64,000 nt of DNA from Lepturacanthus savala. Its lineage: Eukaryota; Chordata; Actinopteri; Scombriformes; Trichiuridae. The first letter of the stretch is position 1; the number at the start of each line of letters is the position of its first letter. The position numbers and the translations under genes are program-made. Under the pieces are notes generated by a model that saw nothing but the letters and a program-made list of their open reading frames with translations, was not told the origin of the DNA and did not search any database. Below, in pieces: positions 52,717 to 64,000 of the stretch. The stretch is taken from the NCBI GenBank assembly GCA_030544235.1, contig CM060462.1, forward strand, positions 32,390,589 to 32,454,588, in the 5' to 3' direction.

Positions 52717-53704
52717 AAAGGTGATTTGAGTGACTTTGAACGTGGCATGGTTGTTGGTGCCAGAAGGGCTGGTCTGAGTATTTCAGAAACTGCTGATCTA
52801 CTGGGATTTTCACGCACAACAATCTCTAGGGTTTACAGAGAAGGGTCCGAAAAAGAAAAAATATCCAGTGAGCAGCAGTTCTGTGGGCGGAAATGCCTTG
52901 TTGATGCCAGAGGTCAGAGGAGAATGGCCAGACTGGTTGGAGCTGATAGAAAGGCAACAGTGACTCAAATAACTACCCGTTACAACCAAGGTAGGCAGAA
53001 GAGCATCTCTGAACGCACAGTACGTCGAACTTTGAGGCAGATGGGCTACAGCAGCAGAAGACCACGCCGGGTGCCACTCCTTTCAGCTAAGAACAGGAAA
53101 CTGAGGCTACAATTTGCACAAGCTCATCGAAATTGGACAATAGAAGATTGGAAAAACGTTGCCTGGTCTGATGAGTCTCGATTTCTGCTGCGACATTCGG
53201 ATGGTAGGGTCAGAATTTGGCGTCAACAACATGAAAGCATGGATCCATCCTGCCTTGTATCAACGGTTCAGGCTGGTGGTGCTGGTGTAATGGTGTGGGG
53301 AATATTTTCTTGGCACTCTTTGGGCCCCTTGGTACCAATTGAGCATCGTTGCAACGCCACAGCCTACCTGAGTATTGTTGCTGACCATGTCCATCCCTTT
53401 ATGACCACAATGTACCCAACTTCTGATGGCTACTTTCAGCAGGATAATGTGCCATGTCATAAAGCTGGAATCATCTCAGACTGGTTTCTTGAACATGACA
53501 ATGAGTTCACTGTACTCAAATGGCCTCCACAGTCACCAGATCTCAATCCAATAGAGCATCTTTGGGATGTGGTGGAACGGGAGATTCACATCATGGATGT
53601 GCAGCCGACAAATCTATGCCACGAAGAATTGAGGCAGTTCTGAAGGCAAAAGGGGGTCCAACCTGTTACTAGCATGGTGTACCTAATAAAGTGGCCGGTG
53701 AGTG
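52717..53704 (+). mobile_element. Tc1-like DD36E element, copy B (5' end lost in a TA satellite)
   Basis: The right terminal repeat is intact (ends GTGAGTG at 53704, followed by TA). The left repeat and start codon are missing: homology begins at about 52717, directly after a 110-bp irregular TA satellite. It is in the same orientation as copy A. Its coding region is nearly identical to the other copies. Confidence 0.88.
52726..53643 (+). pseudogene. Tc1-like transposase, copy B (305 codons open, no ATG, C-terminus altered)
   Basis: This is the longest uninterrupted transposase frame in the window. It opens at a TTG (SDFERGMVVGARRAGLS) because the true start region is gone. Domains in order: paired-like helix-turn-helix (about residues 1-55), a second helix-turn-helix (about 65-110, TVTQITTRY), and an RNase-H-like DDE core. 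All three catalytic residues are present: Asp in AWSDESRF, Asp in YFQQDNVPCHK, Glu in SPDLNPIEHLWD. I count 36 residues between the second Asp and the Glu, so the signature is DD36E and not the DD34E of classical Tc1. After VQPTNL the frame jumps to CHEELRQF and stops, because a segment retained in copy A has been deleted here. The short repeat AATCT is at the junction. Confidence 0.9.
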
Positions 53705-53742
53705 TATATATATAGCGGTTTTTAATGTTGTCAGCATGGGAA

Positions 53743-53822
53743 TTAACAAACCTGGAAGTCAGGAGCTTTTTTAGGCATATGTGCTAGCTAGGCGATCAAC
53801 TTCCATTGAAATGAATGGCGGA
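53743..53822. repeat. short dispersed repeat, copy 2
   Basis: Matches 44017-44085 in order and orientation, with small insertions. Confidence 0.6.
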
Positions 53823-56705
53823 CATTTTTCAGTATCCAATTTTATAATACATCCATGCTCCAGGGACACATTTAGTACCACCTATCGCCCACCAGACTGA
53901 TTATTATTAAACTTCCCATTCTGAAAACATTTGTATTATAGCGCTATTAATATTATTGTATTTGCAAAAAATATATCATATCATGAGTTCAGAATCAAAA
54001 TAGTTTATAGTTCATACCAGTGGTTTATTTTTAACAACAGGCTTGCTATTGACAGCTGCCCTCTAATAGTCTATAAATGTGAAATACTTCTATTAAAGAA
54101 TGATATTATTGTCGATTGTTAGGGTCTGCACGCCCTTGACCATAGATGCTACAGGATCATTTTCTATACCTGCTGAGCCAAGCCACAGAGATAACATTTC
54201 ATATTCATGACTAAATGCATATTACGAATCAGGAGCCTCATATTTCTATAAATAAATCTTTTATTACATATGCTGTATTTGATAATATATATGTGTGTGT
54301 GTGTGTATGATGTCCATATACATATCATTTAATTGCATAATAAATGAAGGAGCAGCAGTCTCTGTGCTCAAGTGGATGTACTGTAATGCATCAGATTCAA
54401 TTATAGACACAAAAAAGTGCTCATTGGATTCAGTAAGACTGATATGTGATGAGTTCACCATTCGATTGGGAAACGCAAGCTCTGCATGAAGACAGCCTAT
54501 GACACATGAGACAACGTTACCTCGCATTTCTATCTGAGATGATTCTTTCTCTAACCTCTGAATCATGCTGTCCTGCCTTGAAGTAGGAACTAATGCGTCA
54601 GCGTTTTCTCCACTTGTGCAGCAGAAAATCTCAGGGTTGACTTTATCTTGTTTGTCCTTGTAGGCTGTGTTTTTTCCCTTTGTTCCAGGAAGTTGAAGGG
54701 TGGAGCTGAGCCCTTGTCAGAGATGTAACAGACCTGAGCAGGCTGGACTCAGGAGGCTATAAATTAGATCCTCTTTCTCGTTTCACTTGGCCTGCTGACT
54801 GATCTTCTCATTTGTTTGGACTTTGTGTTTCCCACATACATCACACTCCTCACCATTCCCGACACAACCTCCTGTATTTTTTATTTAGTTTACTTATTTA
54901 ATGAAATGTGATTAATTTAAAGCAAGTTAAAAATGACAGCCAAAGTGCTCTCAGTGGGGCAGAATGCTTTAACAGAAACTCAGACAACAATTGTCAATGG
55001 TGACAATTCTCCTCTACAATTACACCAGCAGCCAACTCAACATTGATCAAGCTTGTATTGAGTTGTTCACAAAGAAAAGGAGAGAAATGGAAAAAATCCC
55101 CCGCCAACTAAGGCCATTACCAATGAGGGCATTGCTGGGGACAAGCATTTAAATTGGCACCAAATATCTCTGACAGACTGAAAACAAACATTTATTTCTA
55201 GTCTGTTGGACTGAATGATTGGAGACTATTGTGGTCAACTCTTAAACAGATGAATCAGTCCATCTTTGACTTCTTCAGTTGTTACTGTGAGACCTTGGCT
55301 GCCACAATGCAAAGCTATAGGGCAGAACTTTTACGTATCTATCAATTTCTGTGATCCTTGCCAATGTAGTTCACACAATGCTGATTAAGCCAACCACAAC
55401 CAGCTAAATCTCTGAGTTTCACAGTTTTTTAATCTTGTGCTTGTGGAGACATCTGCAGGCTGGATGAATCAGACTGAACATGTGTTTCCACCACCTACCC
55501 ACAGGGAGTCCTCTGTCCTCGTATGGTTCTTATAGACTCCCCAGGTCTTTTTAGACAAAATTAATTATATTCTGCTAGTGAAATGGGTACAGCCACAACA
55601 CAATGTTTTTCTTCATTTTCTCAGTGTTTGTGTAATTACACTCTCACTGCCAGTAGAGGGAGACAAAGCTCTAACCATATAATTTTCCATACAAACAAAC
55701 AAAAATTCAATCAATCCCCAGCAATACATCCGCCAAGTGTCAAGTTGATCGGATGAACACTTGTCGAGTTATATAAGTAAAATACAGCACAGAGGTTCCT
55801 GGAATTATATAGATATAAGAAGTTGGAAAATATGGATGCACTACCAGGTAATACATTTAAAAAAAAATCAAGATTGAAAATGGCCCCTGAATTTAAAGTT
55901 GTAATATAGTGCATGCTGTTGCACTGTATGTCAACATGTGGCCTGATTTTTGCTTTTTGTGTCATTTAAGAGTGTAGAAACAACCCTATTAATCAAGTAG
56001 GAAAAATATATTTATTTATTTTTCCTCCCAATTAAAAAACATCAAACTATTCACAGATCAGCTTTGACACTGTCTGGATGTTCTTAAAGGATCTAAATTC
56101 AGTCTGTTAGTTGAAGGTTTAAACCACCTTGACAGAGGAGAAACTTTGATTACAACTACGTCACATTAACTTAAGAGTATGGTGAGAGATTACGCGTGTT
56201 GGAAGCCGGCCAGCTGCAGCGTTTGAAGATGCCTTTTGATCAGGGATACATATGTTTTCTTCTTTCACCGCATTCATTAGTGCAGCGGGGCCCAAAGTAC
56301 TCATCGCTGCCATCAGAAGCCTCTTTAGATAAAATTCTCCATTAGCGAACACACATGCTTGCGCACAAGCACAAACACACTCAAACAGATTTGTTCAGTA
56401 AATGAGAGTATTTTTAAAGCAGCCCTCTGTGAGTAGTAAACAGACGTTTATATCACTATAAACAATTTGGCGGCAACATGGCGGCGAGCCAGCGACACGC
56501 TCAGACGGTTCACTCATGTAGACATGAACTCAACACATCAGCAAATAGGAGGGATAGAAAGTAACTAAGTACATTTACCTTAAGTACTTATACTTCCACT
56601 CCATAGATTTAAATATTGCACCAAAAATTAATACCTACTTTAATATTCTATTATCTATATGTGAAAGGTGCCAAATACAATGCAGTACCCAGGTCTGAAC
56701 GATAT
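53823..56705. other. intergenic stretch, nothing supported
   Basis: A scrap TCATTTTCTATACCTGCT at about 54161-54178 matches the start of the teleost interspersed repeat. 56558-56640 resembles the AGTACTTAAAGTA-type repeat. No gene seen. Confidence 0.4.
54285..54308. repeat. (TA)n(TG)n short microsatellite
   Basis: About 24 bases. Confidence 0.8.
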
Positions 56706-56706
56706 A

Positions 56707-56746
<40 letters not shown>
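56706..56746. repeat. (TA)n(CA)n microsatellite at a transposon edge
   Basis: About 18 TA units and two CA units directly before the DD36E copy C. Confidence 0.93.
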
Positions 56747-56749
<3 letters not shown>

Positions 56750-57853
56750 TCACCGGCCACTTTATTAGGTACACCATGCTAGTAACGGGTTGGACCCCCT
56801 TTTGCCTTCAGAACTGCCATGATGCGAATCTCCCGTTCCACCACATCCCAAAGATGCTCTATTGGATTGAGATCTGGTGACTGTGGAGGCCATTTGAGTA
56901 CAGTGAACTCATTGTCATGTTCAAGAAACCAGTCTGAGATGATTCCAGCTTTATGACATGGCGCATTATCCTGCTGAAAGTAGCCATCAGAAGTTGGGTA
57001 CATTGTGATCATAAAGGGATGGACATGGTCAGCAACAATACTCAGGTAGGCTGTGGCGTTGCAACGATGCTCAATTGGTACCAAGGAGCCCAAAGAGTGC
57101 CAAGAAAATATTCCTCACACCATTACACCACCAGCAGCAGCCTGAACCGTTGATACAAGGCAGGATGGATCCATGCTTTCATGTTGTTGATGCCAAATTC
57201 TGACCCTACCATCCGAATGTCGCAGCAGATATCGAGACTCATCAGACCTGGCAACATTTTTCCAATCTTCTATTGTCCAATTTCGATGAGCTTGTGCAAA
57301 TTGTAGCCTCAGTTTCCTGTTCTTAGCTGAAAGGAGTGGCACCCGGCGTGGTCTTCTGCTGCTGTAGCCCATCTGCCTCAAAGTTTGACGTACTGTGCAT
57401 TCAGAGATGCTCTTCTGCCTACCTTGGTTGTAACGGGTGGTTATTTGAGTCACTGTTGCCTTTCTATCAGCTCGAACCAGTCTGGCCATTCTTCTCTGAC
57501 CTCCGGTATCAACAAGGCATTTCCGCCCACAGAACTGCCGCTCACTGGATATTTTTTCTTTTTCGGACCATTCTCTGTAAACCCTAGAGATGGTTGTGCG
57601 TGAAAATCCCAGTAGATCAGCAGTTTCTGAAATACTCAGACCAGCCCTTCTGGCACCAACAACCATGCCACGTTCAAAGTCACTCAAATCACCTTTCTTC
57701 CCCATACTGATGCTCGGTTTGAACTGCAGGAGATTGTCTTGACCATGTCTACATGCCTAAATGCACTGAGTTGCCGCCATGTGATTGGCTGATTAGAAAT
57801 TAAGTGTTAACGAGCAGTTGGACAAGTGTACCTAATAAAGTGGCCGGTGAGTG
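56743..57853 (-). mobile_element. Tc1-like DD36E element, copy C (minus strand)
   Basis: Both terminal repeats are present and identical over about 26 bases (CACTCACCGGCCACTTTATT and its complement at 57834-57853). The right end is followed by TA; the left end merges with a CA/TA microsatellite at 56706-56746, so the exact boundary there is uncertain by a few bases. It carries a transposase gene on the minus strand. Confidence 0.92.
56779..57705 (-). pseudogene. Tc1-like transposase, copy C (one stop codon, C-terminal deletion)
   Basis: It starts at ATG 57705 (MGKKGDLSDFERG) and stays in one frame to 56779, apart from a single TGA at 57117-57115 where copy B has TGG (tryptophan in VMVWG). 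The first catalytic Asp lies in ARSDESRY, the second in YFQQDNAPCHK and the Glu in SPDLNPIEHLWD, with the same 36-residue spacing as copy B. The C-terminus jumps from REIRIM straight to AVLKAKGGPTRY, so a segment near the end is deleted at a place different from copies A and B. It is inactive as it stands because of the stop, but it is the best preserved copy at the 5' end. Confidence 0.9.
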
Positions 57854-57917
57854 TATATATGACTGCAATTTTCTTGATATTGCAAATGTAATTGTAATCA
57901 CATTAAATGGGGTTTTC

Positions 57918-57968
57918 ATGTTGTTCAATGAAAATAATATAGATTATATTCTTTTCATTGAACAACAT
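57918..57968. repeat. perfect 17-bp inverted repeat (hairpin)
   Basis: The left arm ATGTTGTTCAATGAAAA (57918-57934) and right arm TTTTCATTGAACAACAT (57952-57968) are exact reverse complements. The 17-base spacer itself has a further AATATA/TATATT pairing. Confidence 0.9.
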
Positions 57969-58309
57969 CAAACGATTATTTCCTTTTACAGTGATCTGTA
58001 CTAAAAATAAAACCTATTAAGTCTGTGTAAGTAGTACTTCATTGCAGTGCAGTATTTAATTTTAAATGGTATTTTGATATTATGCATCTTATAAATATTG
58101 ACAACCAGTGATTTGAAAATTGGAGGACATTGCATTTTTATTGCGTTTAAATTTAAATGAATTATTCAGCCTTAGTATGTTTACTATTAATCTACACAAA
58201 GTATATGAAATTTACTCCAAATTGATAAATTAAAATATTAAGATGCTCACATTTGTTTAGAGATTAAAAACGAGTAGTATGATAAACTACAATCGATAGT
58301 CTGCATGAG

Positions 58310-60964
58310 TACTTTTATTTCTTACATTTTGCTGATGGTATTTGGACAAGATGATCATAGTGATAGATGATCTATAGTGGGTGAGGAAAAAAAAAAAAGA
58401 TAAAAATGATCCTTTAACAAGGACCTGAAGAGTCACCAGAGAGTACACCAGAGAGGTTTTGTCTAATCCAGTTTATTCTTTCTCAGTTAAAGAAAAAAAA
58501 AGATGAAGAGGGAAAGCAAAATGTAAAGTAATGGAAAAAATATAGTATTTTCCAGGTTCATCTTCCCATTGTATACCATCTTACAACCAAAACAATGCAG
58601 CTCTACACTAAAGTGTAAGTAAATCTGAAAAGCAAAAAAAAGGTTAAATAAGGTTTTCTTTAAGATACAGAATACTCATTCATTATGTATTTCCTGTTCA
58701 TGTCTTCCATAGCCCACCAGGAAAACACTTGCAAAGTAATTATTTACTGATTTTAACTTTAAAGGCTCCGCTCACCCCAGCCCTCTTTCCCTCATCTCCA
58801 ACAAGAAAAAGGGTGGAGGGAGATAGAGAGGGTGGAATAAGGAAAAAGTAGAGCAATGAGTAATGGGAAAGATGAGAAAAGGGGATGAAAGCAGGAGAAA
58901 GAGGATGTATTCAAGCTCATCATGCTATCTGGAAGTCAAAATATGGTTGTGAAGTGTGGAGGACTAAGTAAGTAAGTAATGGAAAGAGGAATGGAAAAAC
59001 CCAAGAATACAAAGTTTTGTTTCACACCTAGTGCCAAGAATTACCTTTAAATATGTGGATAACTGAAACAAAGGCCCAAGAAATTGTGAGACCTGAACAA
59101 GAACATCATCTCCAACCCAAACAGGAACCTCTGAGTGACTCTGTGTCTACAGCAATGTATGATTTAAACCTGCTTGTGCTCAATGTGAAGAACGGAGCGC
59201 ATACATAACAAGAAGGAGCGAGTGTCTCTATGGAGCCAGATCAGTCTCATAAAGAATGAATACACACAGAAGGATCAAAAAGTGTTGTCCGGATTTATAG
59301 GACTCTGAATGACTCTCTGCAAAAACAAAAAAATGCACACAAATAAGTATAAATAGTATAAAGTATGGTGCACAAATGTATTTCTGATGCATACACATTT
59401 CTTATTTTAAATATATGTAATTAAATATATTTGCATCAAAAAGATATTTGGAGGTTACTTTATTTATATAAGAAATGTTGAACCTGCATTTGTGTGTGGC
59501 TTTTTGAGACTCCCCTAAAAGACACAGCTCTCCTTCAAAATAAAAGACATCCATTTTAACAGTTTTGAAGCTTCAGTCAATTTAAGGAGACCTAAACTAA
59601 ACAATTGCAAGAAATTTGTCAGCATCAGAAATACATTTGTGAATTAGATTTTACATAAACTTTTTTTTTTTTTTTACATGATGTACAATAATGATTTTGT
59701 GTGCATTGAAAAATGTTTCTTGTGAGGACTCATTTATATACAATTCTCGAAACATATTTGTGGATCCTTCCGTGTGTGAAGGAGACTGATTTGACTCCAC
59801 GTGTGTATTTGCAAAAGTGTCGTAATGTCTACAATGCAGAATTATAAATCGTAAGCACATTTTTATATCCGACACATAATCCACATGTTGCTGAGAGACT
59901 ATGGAAATGACTCCATGTGGACAGGCTGGAGAAAAATCAGGAGATAAAGACTTTGACAAACAAAAGGAAGACAGAGAATTTTCAACATATTAAGTTTTGA
60001 TCAAACAACCCCACGATACAGACAGATCCGTGCTGCAGTCCAAGAACCAGCTCACTGTTCCTACCAACGCAACTGAGTCCGACTCGCTGCAAATTCTCAA
60101 CTTGAGCTCACAGTAGAACACCAGTTTCATTGTCCACAGCGGTGTCCTTTGTAAAACAGAAACACCTTCAAAATATTGTTTAAACCAAAGGGGCAACAAA
60201 AAGTGTCCTGTATTGGAAAAGAGAAGGATGCAAGTTGAAGGGAGGAAGGGTTAAGATTGGACTTCGATATCCTGAGGTGGATGATTACCAGGTGTCCTGT
60301 ATTTCTAAAGAATCAGGATTAGAGGTGGTGGACGGCCTCGGGGTAAGACACCAACTTGGACTGACACTGGCTAGCAGGGTTCGCTTCACTAAGTCCATGC
60401 TTGGCGCAGAGTAGAAAGCAGCTCTGTCTGATTTTGAGGTAAAGAGCACAGTCTATGAACAGTGCCAAAGCAAAAGCGTACACAAAGGGTAACCATCCCT
60501 TCCCCCTCCTCATCATTCTTTTTTTTTTTTGAGGTAAAGAGTATAGTCTTAAACTGGCTTCCTGGCCAAACATTTGTATAAAGCCTTGAATTTCTTCTCC
60601 TTATCCTTTTATCCATTCTTACTCCACTCACACTTATGTGGTCAGGACCTTGCAAAAAAGTGAAGAAAGTATATATTTCCTTTGCTCTTTCTTGCTTTTT
60701 TCCTCTTATTCCTGGGTTTCCAAAAGGCATCTTAGCAGCAGGGATATGATCAAGCCAACATAAGCAGAAAACAACGTGGATATGGGGTAACTGGGATTGG
60801 AAATGAGCAAGCATAATTTAAAATAAATGAGCAGATTTGTATCCAAAAAACCTGCAAAAATCCTGAAAAATGAAACAAGGAAGAAAAAAAACAAAAGAAA
60901 ATCAAATCCCTGTTAGTGATAAGACACCGTCTGAACACCAAGATTCTTTCGTGGCGGCCGCTGC
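58310..60964 (-). other. zfand3 3' UTR and downstream region
   Basis: This is the minus-strand sequence following the zfand3 stop codon. Candidate polyadenylation signals (AATAAA on the minus strand, TTTATT on the plus) occur at 59459-59464, 58472-58477 and 58314-58319; which is used is unknown, so the UTR length is uncertain. Open frames at 60319-60974 and 59651-59959 on the minus strand overlap this UTR and have no recognisable family. A purine-rich stretch lies near 58790-58910. Confidence 0.45.
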
Positions 60965-61119
60965 TCAGGAACACTCCTCGCCGATGCGCTGGCAGGAGCG
61001 GCCCACCTTGCGGTCGAGCTTGACCATCTTGAGGACAGCCTCCTCCCGACCACGACCCAGGTGGTCAAACAGGCAATCGTGCTGTTCCGGGAGTCGATGG
61101 AGCATACAGAAGACGTAAC
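60965..61119 (-). CDS. zfand3: zfand3 terminal coding exon (AN1-type zinc finger C-terminus)
   Basis: Read on the minus strand, the exon opens after a CTCTCTAG acceptor at 61120-61121. Two bases complete a glycine codon and 50 sense codons plus TGA follow. The peptide reads YVFCMLHRLPEQHDC, then DHLGRGREEA, then KMVKLDRKVGRSCQRIGEE, ending CS. YVFC-x2-H-x5-H-x-C supplies the last four zinc ligands (C, H, H, C) of an AN1 finger; the earlier cysteines lie on the preceding exon. The tail after the finger matches the ZFAND3 (TEX27) C-terminus I know, not ZFAND5 or ZFAND6. ZFAND3 is a nuclear/cytoplasmic AN1 protein linked to transcription and to a type 2 diabetes locus in people. No other zfand3 exon was found up to the window end, so the gene extends beyond 64000. 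Confidence 0.93.
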
Positions 61120-61121
61120 CT

Positions 61122-64000
61122 AGAGAGGGGAGCAAGTGAGGGAGAGCATTTCACTTACCATGCTCAACAAAGAGACGGGTGTATATTTTAAACTTATAAC
61201 TGTATTCTGGATAGTAGTTACAATACTTTCAATTACAAATTCTATATAAAAGGCTGCCTACAAGTAGAGGAGTTGAGGGACATTTTACTGCATGTTCTGA
61301 CAAAAACGTCTGCTTTGGTGTGAAACTACCTGAGGACCAAAGGAATAAATTTATCCAAAGAGACAAGTCAGTTCACCCTTTGTTTCGGAGATGTACTGTT
61401 TTTTTTTTCCAAAATGGCCACCAACAATACACTAAAGCCCATAACTTTACTTCTGCTGTAGCTATAATGACATAGTTGATGTTAACTGTCATTTTCGACC
61501 AATCCTAATAATTCTCTGCTTCAGTCTCACAGCGTGCACATCTCTGTGCAGTAGTGAGTGAGGGGGCGTATACTAAAAGAAGTGTTTTCTGCCTGGCAAC
61601 AGTGGGCCATTGGCTGCATTGTATTTATTGCCAGCACGTGTCCTGGCATCCCTGGCTTCTTATTGGTACAGATGGCAGTTTCTGTACTTTTTAAAATATA
61701 GTTAAATAAAAACCAAAACCAAAACCAAGACCAAGACATTACCAAGACCAGAGAGTATCAAGATCAAGACCAAAAAAAAACACCACCTTATTTCACTATT
61801 TCCCATGACGTGCAGCTGCTAAGGATAAATATTAGATTGTATTTTGTCAACTACATGCACAACAAAACAGAGACAGTGCTCATCTGTGTCTGAACTCACT
61901 ACAAATGTGTTCATCAATTGACTGAGACCATGTGTGGTACTTGAATGACTGTTATGCTATTCTACAGTATTAAATTCCTCCTGAATATTGTTAAAGTAGT
62001 AGTATCTCAAATAAACCAGTAATAGTAATATAGAAAACTGAAATATGCAATATATAGGTTGAGGAGAGTATGTAAACAACATTATAGGTGGATGATATGG
62101 CCGAAAATTTATTTTGCAGTATAATTTGAACCAATGAACTACCGCAGTACCACCACTAATAATGATATCAAGGCCAAGACAAGACCAAGACCCCAAATAA
62201 GTGGTCTTGAGACTTGGAATTACAAGTCTAAATTGTACATAATTGAAGTCAAGGAATCTCCCTCAAAGGCACCTATATTTGTTTGGGAGGACTGACACAA
62301 GGACAAGAAATCCAAATAAACGGGTATCAACTCTAAAAATTCAATTGCTTTATCCATATCAAGGTTTTAGAGGCAAATTATGCACATTTTTATTCAAAAA
62401 AGCAAAACAGTAAAAGGTGCACCTGATAAAATAACTGAATGTGTAATATGAGAAGTCTTTTGAATACAAAGGTAATGGGTAATGAGACAGCAAATTCATA
62501 ACTTTATTTACAGTTTATTGTTGGTGACCATTAAAAAAAAAACATGCATCTCTCTGAAACAAAAGGTGATCTGACATGTCTCTGGATAGATTTATTCCTA
62601 TGGTTCAAGTTACTTTCACAACAAAGCAGACATTTGTGTCAGAAATTGCAATATTTTTTTGTCCCTTGTCCCACCTCTACTATGCAAGAAAACAATTTTA
62701 TTTGGGGGGTATGGAAAAGGATGAAAATGATCACTTCTGTAAATCTGAATGATTTATTTTAAACCCTTATGTCATTGGGTGAGAAATTTATTTTTAATTG
62801 AAAGGAAAAGAATGATTGACATTCACCTATTTTCGGTCTTATTTAACCCCTGACAATTTTTTCTGCAATCATGCTTTGTTAGAGGTAATTATTTGAGGAC
62901 ACTTCCTTTCAATATGTTTGGAAAAAAAACATCTTTCCAGCCTCATAAGGACTCATTACAGGAATAACTTTTTAATGGCTAACCAATAAACTAAACCAGT
63001 AAAAAGTTATTCCCTCAGCCATCATGAGGACTCAGACTTTTTGCAAAAGTCTGAGTATTAAAACATTACTTCATGTTAGAAGGCTTAGGAAATAGACAGG
63101 AAACAATGAACAATTCTGAAAAAAGTGTCAAATATTAAGTAAAGAAGAATTATGATAATTTATTTTATTTTTGTATTTTTTAAGTGTCCTTTTTGGCTGC
63201 TAAGTTTTCTTGTTTATATTGTTTTGATGTTTGAAATGAAAAAAATAATAATGAATAAGTTTAACATATTTCTAGAAGAAAAAAAGAAACCCACTAATTT
63301 CCTTGTGACAAATGAAGATGAGCAGTTCCAACAGATAGCTTGTGTTGTAAAACTGTAAATGCCCTGATCTCTTTAAATATAGCAGAGAAGTGCAGCTGTG
63401 TCTTTGAGAAGACATTGAGTTGATCGCTCGTTCTCAACTCTGTCCAACAAAGGCAGTCAACCAATATTTCTCATTGACTCTCTGTCTGTACTGTAGTACC
63501 CTGAACAAAAGGTCCTGCCACTGTAAGGAGGCTCGTTAGCTCAGAGAAGCTCGTTAGCACTCGTCATCTCAAATTCATTCATTCATACACATAATAACAC
63601 TGCTGGCATTCAATGAATGGTGATTAAAAGCCCAGTTTGACAGCTGGTTGCTATGCAATTAAATCCTATGTGATTACAGCACACACCAATGAAGAAGGCG
63701 GGAAGTTGTCTAACATTGAGTCTTTCAAAGAAATGGACTGTTTAATAACTCCCATAAGGAAACAGTGGAAATCAAAACTACATCCCTCGGCTCACTGTAA
63801 TACGTACAGAAAAAAAATGGGACTTACAGTGTAGAGACATTCAATATTTGCTTTGTGCTATACAGTAGCTCTACATGATTTCACAGTCCCCTAATTACTA
63901 TGCATTTACTCAGCATGTATATGGTAATTATAGTATATTATTGGGTAATACATCGGTAAATACAAAAAAAAAAAAAATAGAGCTGGTAGTAACCCAGTCA
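61122..64000 (-). other. zfand3 last intron (partial)
   Basis: This lies upstream (minus sense) of the terminal exon. I searched for the preceding AN1 half-finger exon (a CxC cluster followed by a donor) and did not find it. A short CCAARA-like tandem run lies at about 61708-61775, with related text near 62165-62220. The remainder is AT-rich, with no feature I can support. Confidence 0.5.

Noticed and set aside
60319..60974. Several minus-strand frames next to zfand3
   Set aside because: They lie downstream of the zfand3 stop codon, in its 3' UTR, and have no recognisable domain.

Overview
This window is nuclear DNA from a ray-finned (teleost) fish. It is AT-rich and non-bacterial, with long introns and intergenic stretches, many (TG)n, (TA)n and (GA)n microsatellites, and a mix of Tc1/mariner, Gypsy, L2-type LINE and small non-autonomous elements typical of teleosts. 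Almost all long open frames are either repeat translations or broken transposon genes. Only two pieces of host protein-coding gene could be recognised, both on the minus strand.

Layout. (1) 1-14.2 kb is the 5' part of a gene I read as mdga1 (MAM-domain GPI-anchored, immunoglobulin-domain neuronal adhesion protein). Its signal-peptide exon is at 10371-10460, with a strong acceptor and donor. A CpG-rich block at about 12.9-14.15 kb probably holds the promoter and an untranslated first exon. Everything below 10370 would be its first coding intron. (2) 14.2-58 kb is a repeat-rich intergenic region. It holds a degenerate Gypsy element on the minus strand (about 31.65-34.1 kb) abutting a LINE fragment, a first DD36E Tc1-like element (34749-35888), an L2-type LINE inserted into a small hAT-like element (36.5-37.8 kb), a Gypsy gag scrap (39.9-40.4 kb), two long TG tracts (42.1-42.6 kb), a second and longer Gypsy element with chromodomain on the plus strand (about 47.25-50.75 kb), and two more DD36E elements (52.7-53.7 kb, and 56.74-57.85 kb minus). 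(3) 58-64 kb is the 3' end of zfand3 (AN1-type zinc finger protein): the terminal coding exon at 60965-61119 minus, its 3' UTR below it, and intron above it.

How it fits together. Both host genes are transcribed leftwards, so zfand3 ends about 47 kb upstream of the presumed mdga1 promoter. The zfand3-mdga1 neighbourhood agrees with the human 6p21 gene order, but to my knowledge the human pair is divergent. The orientation here therefore suggests a local inversion on one lineage. No autonomous transposon in the window looks intact. The three DD36E copies each lost a different part of the end of the transposase gene, and both Gypsy elements carry frameshifts, stops or missing active sites.

Structure not explained by genes includes a roughly 190-bp direct repeat pair 11.5 kb apart flanking the mdga1 exon, a 39-bp exact direct repeat exactly 3000 bp apart inside the Gypsy element, a 17-bp perfect hairpin next to a DD36E element, a 600-bp polypurine tract, a (CCCG)n quadruplex-prone tract, and a palindromic A-(TA)n-T block. 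I found no convincing undescribed biological system. The repeat pair and the hairpin are the best candidates for follow-up.
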